A DNA stretch of 6,552 nt, taken from assembly GCA_964566765.1 (NCBI GenBank), contig CAZMJI010000062.1, positions 1 through 6,552 on the forward strand, in the 5' to 3' direction. Below are positions 6,227-6,552 of this stretch, one piece after another (position 1 is the stretch's first letter; every line of letters begins with the position of its first letter). The notes under the pieces were generated by a model. It searched no databases. It saw only the letters and a program-made list of their open reading frames with translations, and was not told the origin of the DNA. The translations under genes and the position numbers were made by a program. The stretch comes from Thioglobus_B sp964566765 (GTDB lineage: Bacteria > Pseudomonadota > Gammaproteobacteria > PS1 > Pseudothioglobaceae).

Positions 6227-6443
6227 ATCCAAAGCATTGGAATGGTTTGGTGTTATCACCGCCATTGCCTATTCAATGCTGGTGGCATTTAATATTGGCG
6301 CTGAATTTCTAGGCTTTAGTTTGCTGTTGATCTCGGCGTTTGCCATTGGTTATTGGGCCTATTTAGGTCAGCATAAGGGGATTTTGTTTTTACAATTTTT
6401 CTATGCCAGCGCTGGCATGATTGGCATGTTCCGCTGGTATTAG
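6219..6443 (+). CDS. Small hydrophobic membrane protein of unknown function, coupled to trxB
   Basis: The product is 74 residues, with a short basic start (MTKSK) and three probable membrane segments (about 9-27, 29-49 and 54-70), ending in IGMFRWY. I do not recognise it with certainty. The short paired segments and the C-terminal G-x-x-RW pattern loosely recall small relatives of PnuC/YgjV-type membrane proteins, a weak resemblance only. The ATG at 6219 sits in ATGACTAA, overlapping the trxB stop by 8 bp, with GGAGAG at 6211-6216 just before it. An in-frame ATG at 6195 would add eight residues read inside trxB, but it lacks this ribosome site. Translational coupling to trxB is likely. There is no clear terminator after it, and the tRNA-Phe promoter follows within 40 bp. 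Confidence 0.75.
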   Translation: MTKSKALEWFGVITAIAYSMLVAFNIGAEFLGFSLLLISAFAIGYWAYLGQHKGILFLQFFYASAGMIGMFRWY

Positions 6444-6482
6444 TGTTTACCAAGCGTTTTTAACAAAACACCTGAAATTTAT

Positions 6483-6491
6483 TGGTATAAT
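6483..6491 (+). promoter_or_regulatory. Extended -10 promoter of the tRNA-Phe gene
   Basis: TGG-TATAAT is a consensus extended -10, with the hexamer at 6486-6491. It would start transcription about 5-7 nt before the tRNA. No strong -35 is seen at the right spacing; TTAACA at 6460-6465 is 20 bp away, which is long. The region after the -10 is pyrimidine-rich, not GC-rich. Confidence 0.65.
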
Positions 6492-6502
6492 TTCCACTTT
6501 TT

Positions 6503-6552
6503 GGCCACATAGCTCAGTTGGTAGAGCAAGGGATTGAAAATCCCTGTGTCCC
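6503..6552 (+). tRNA. tRNA-Phe (GAA), 5' part, cut by window edge
   Basis: The first 50 nt of a tRNA are present. The 5' acceptor strand is GGCCACA, followed by T8 and A9. The D arm is GCTC/GAGC with loop AGTTGGTA. A perfect anticodon stem AGGGA/TCCCT encloses TTGAAAA, with anticodon GAA at 6536-6538. The variable loop follows and the T arm is just starting at the edge. Apart from the acceptor stem it closely resembles E. coli tRNA-Phe as I remember it. Confidence 0.95.

Noticed and set aside
1..6552. tRNA genes near both window ends as possible borders of an integrated element
   Set aside because: The two tRNAs differ, there is no integrase or direct repeat, and the content between them is housekeeping.

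Overview
The window looks like a core chromosomal segment of a gammaproteobacterium. It carries ftsK next to lolA with trxB nearby (trxB, ftsK and lolA also lie close together in Escherichia coli), an oxygen-independent coproporphyrinogen III oxidase (hemN), an FNR-type regulator and two tRNA genes cut by the window edges. Base composition and codon use look uniform by eye, and I see no insertion sequence, phage gene or CRISPR array. The genus cannot be settled from the sequence alone.

Layout, left to right. Positions 1-22 are the last 22 nt of a tRNA on the + strand, followed by a bidirectional hairpin terminator (29-59). A Crp/Fnr-family regulator (84-827) is read on the - strand into that terminator. 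The divergent gap 828-1003 is the richest stretch: a near-perfect FNR box (855-868), an extended -10 reading right (888-896), a predicted short structured RNA of about 80 nt (about 903-984) and a strong intrinsic terminator (949-984) that ends only 19 nt before the hemN start. hemN (1004-2365, +) runs tail-to-tail into lolA (2352-2939, -), and their 3' ends overlap. lolA overlaps the 3' end of ftsK (2929-5223, -), so the two form an operon. ftsK and trxB (5276-6226, +) diverge from a gap of only 52 bp. A 74-residue membrane protein gene (6219-6443, +) overlaps the end of trxB and is probably translationally coupled to it. A tRNA-Phe(GAA) gene with its own extended -10 promoter begins at 6503 and runs off the window.

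How it fits together. The left half reads as an oxygen-response module: a regulator with FNR-like DNA-reading residues, an FNR box, and hemN, which makes haem without oxygen. The most interesting point is that the FNR-positioned promoter does not lead straight into hemN. It leads into a short transcript closed by a strong terminator. This is either a previously unnoted anaerobically induced small RNA, comparable in logic but not evidently in sequence to FnrS of E. coli, or a terminating leader that controls hemN. The right half is housekeeping: chromosome segregation (FtsK), lipoprotein transport (LolA) and thiol redox control (TrxB).
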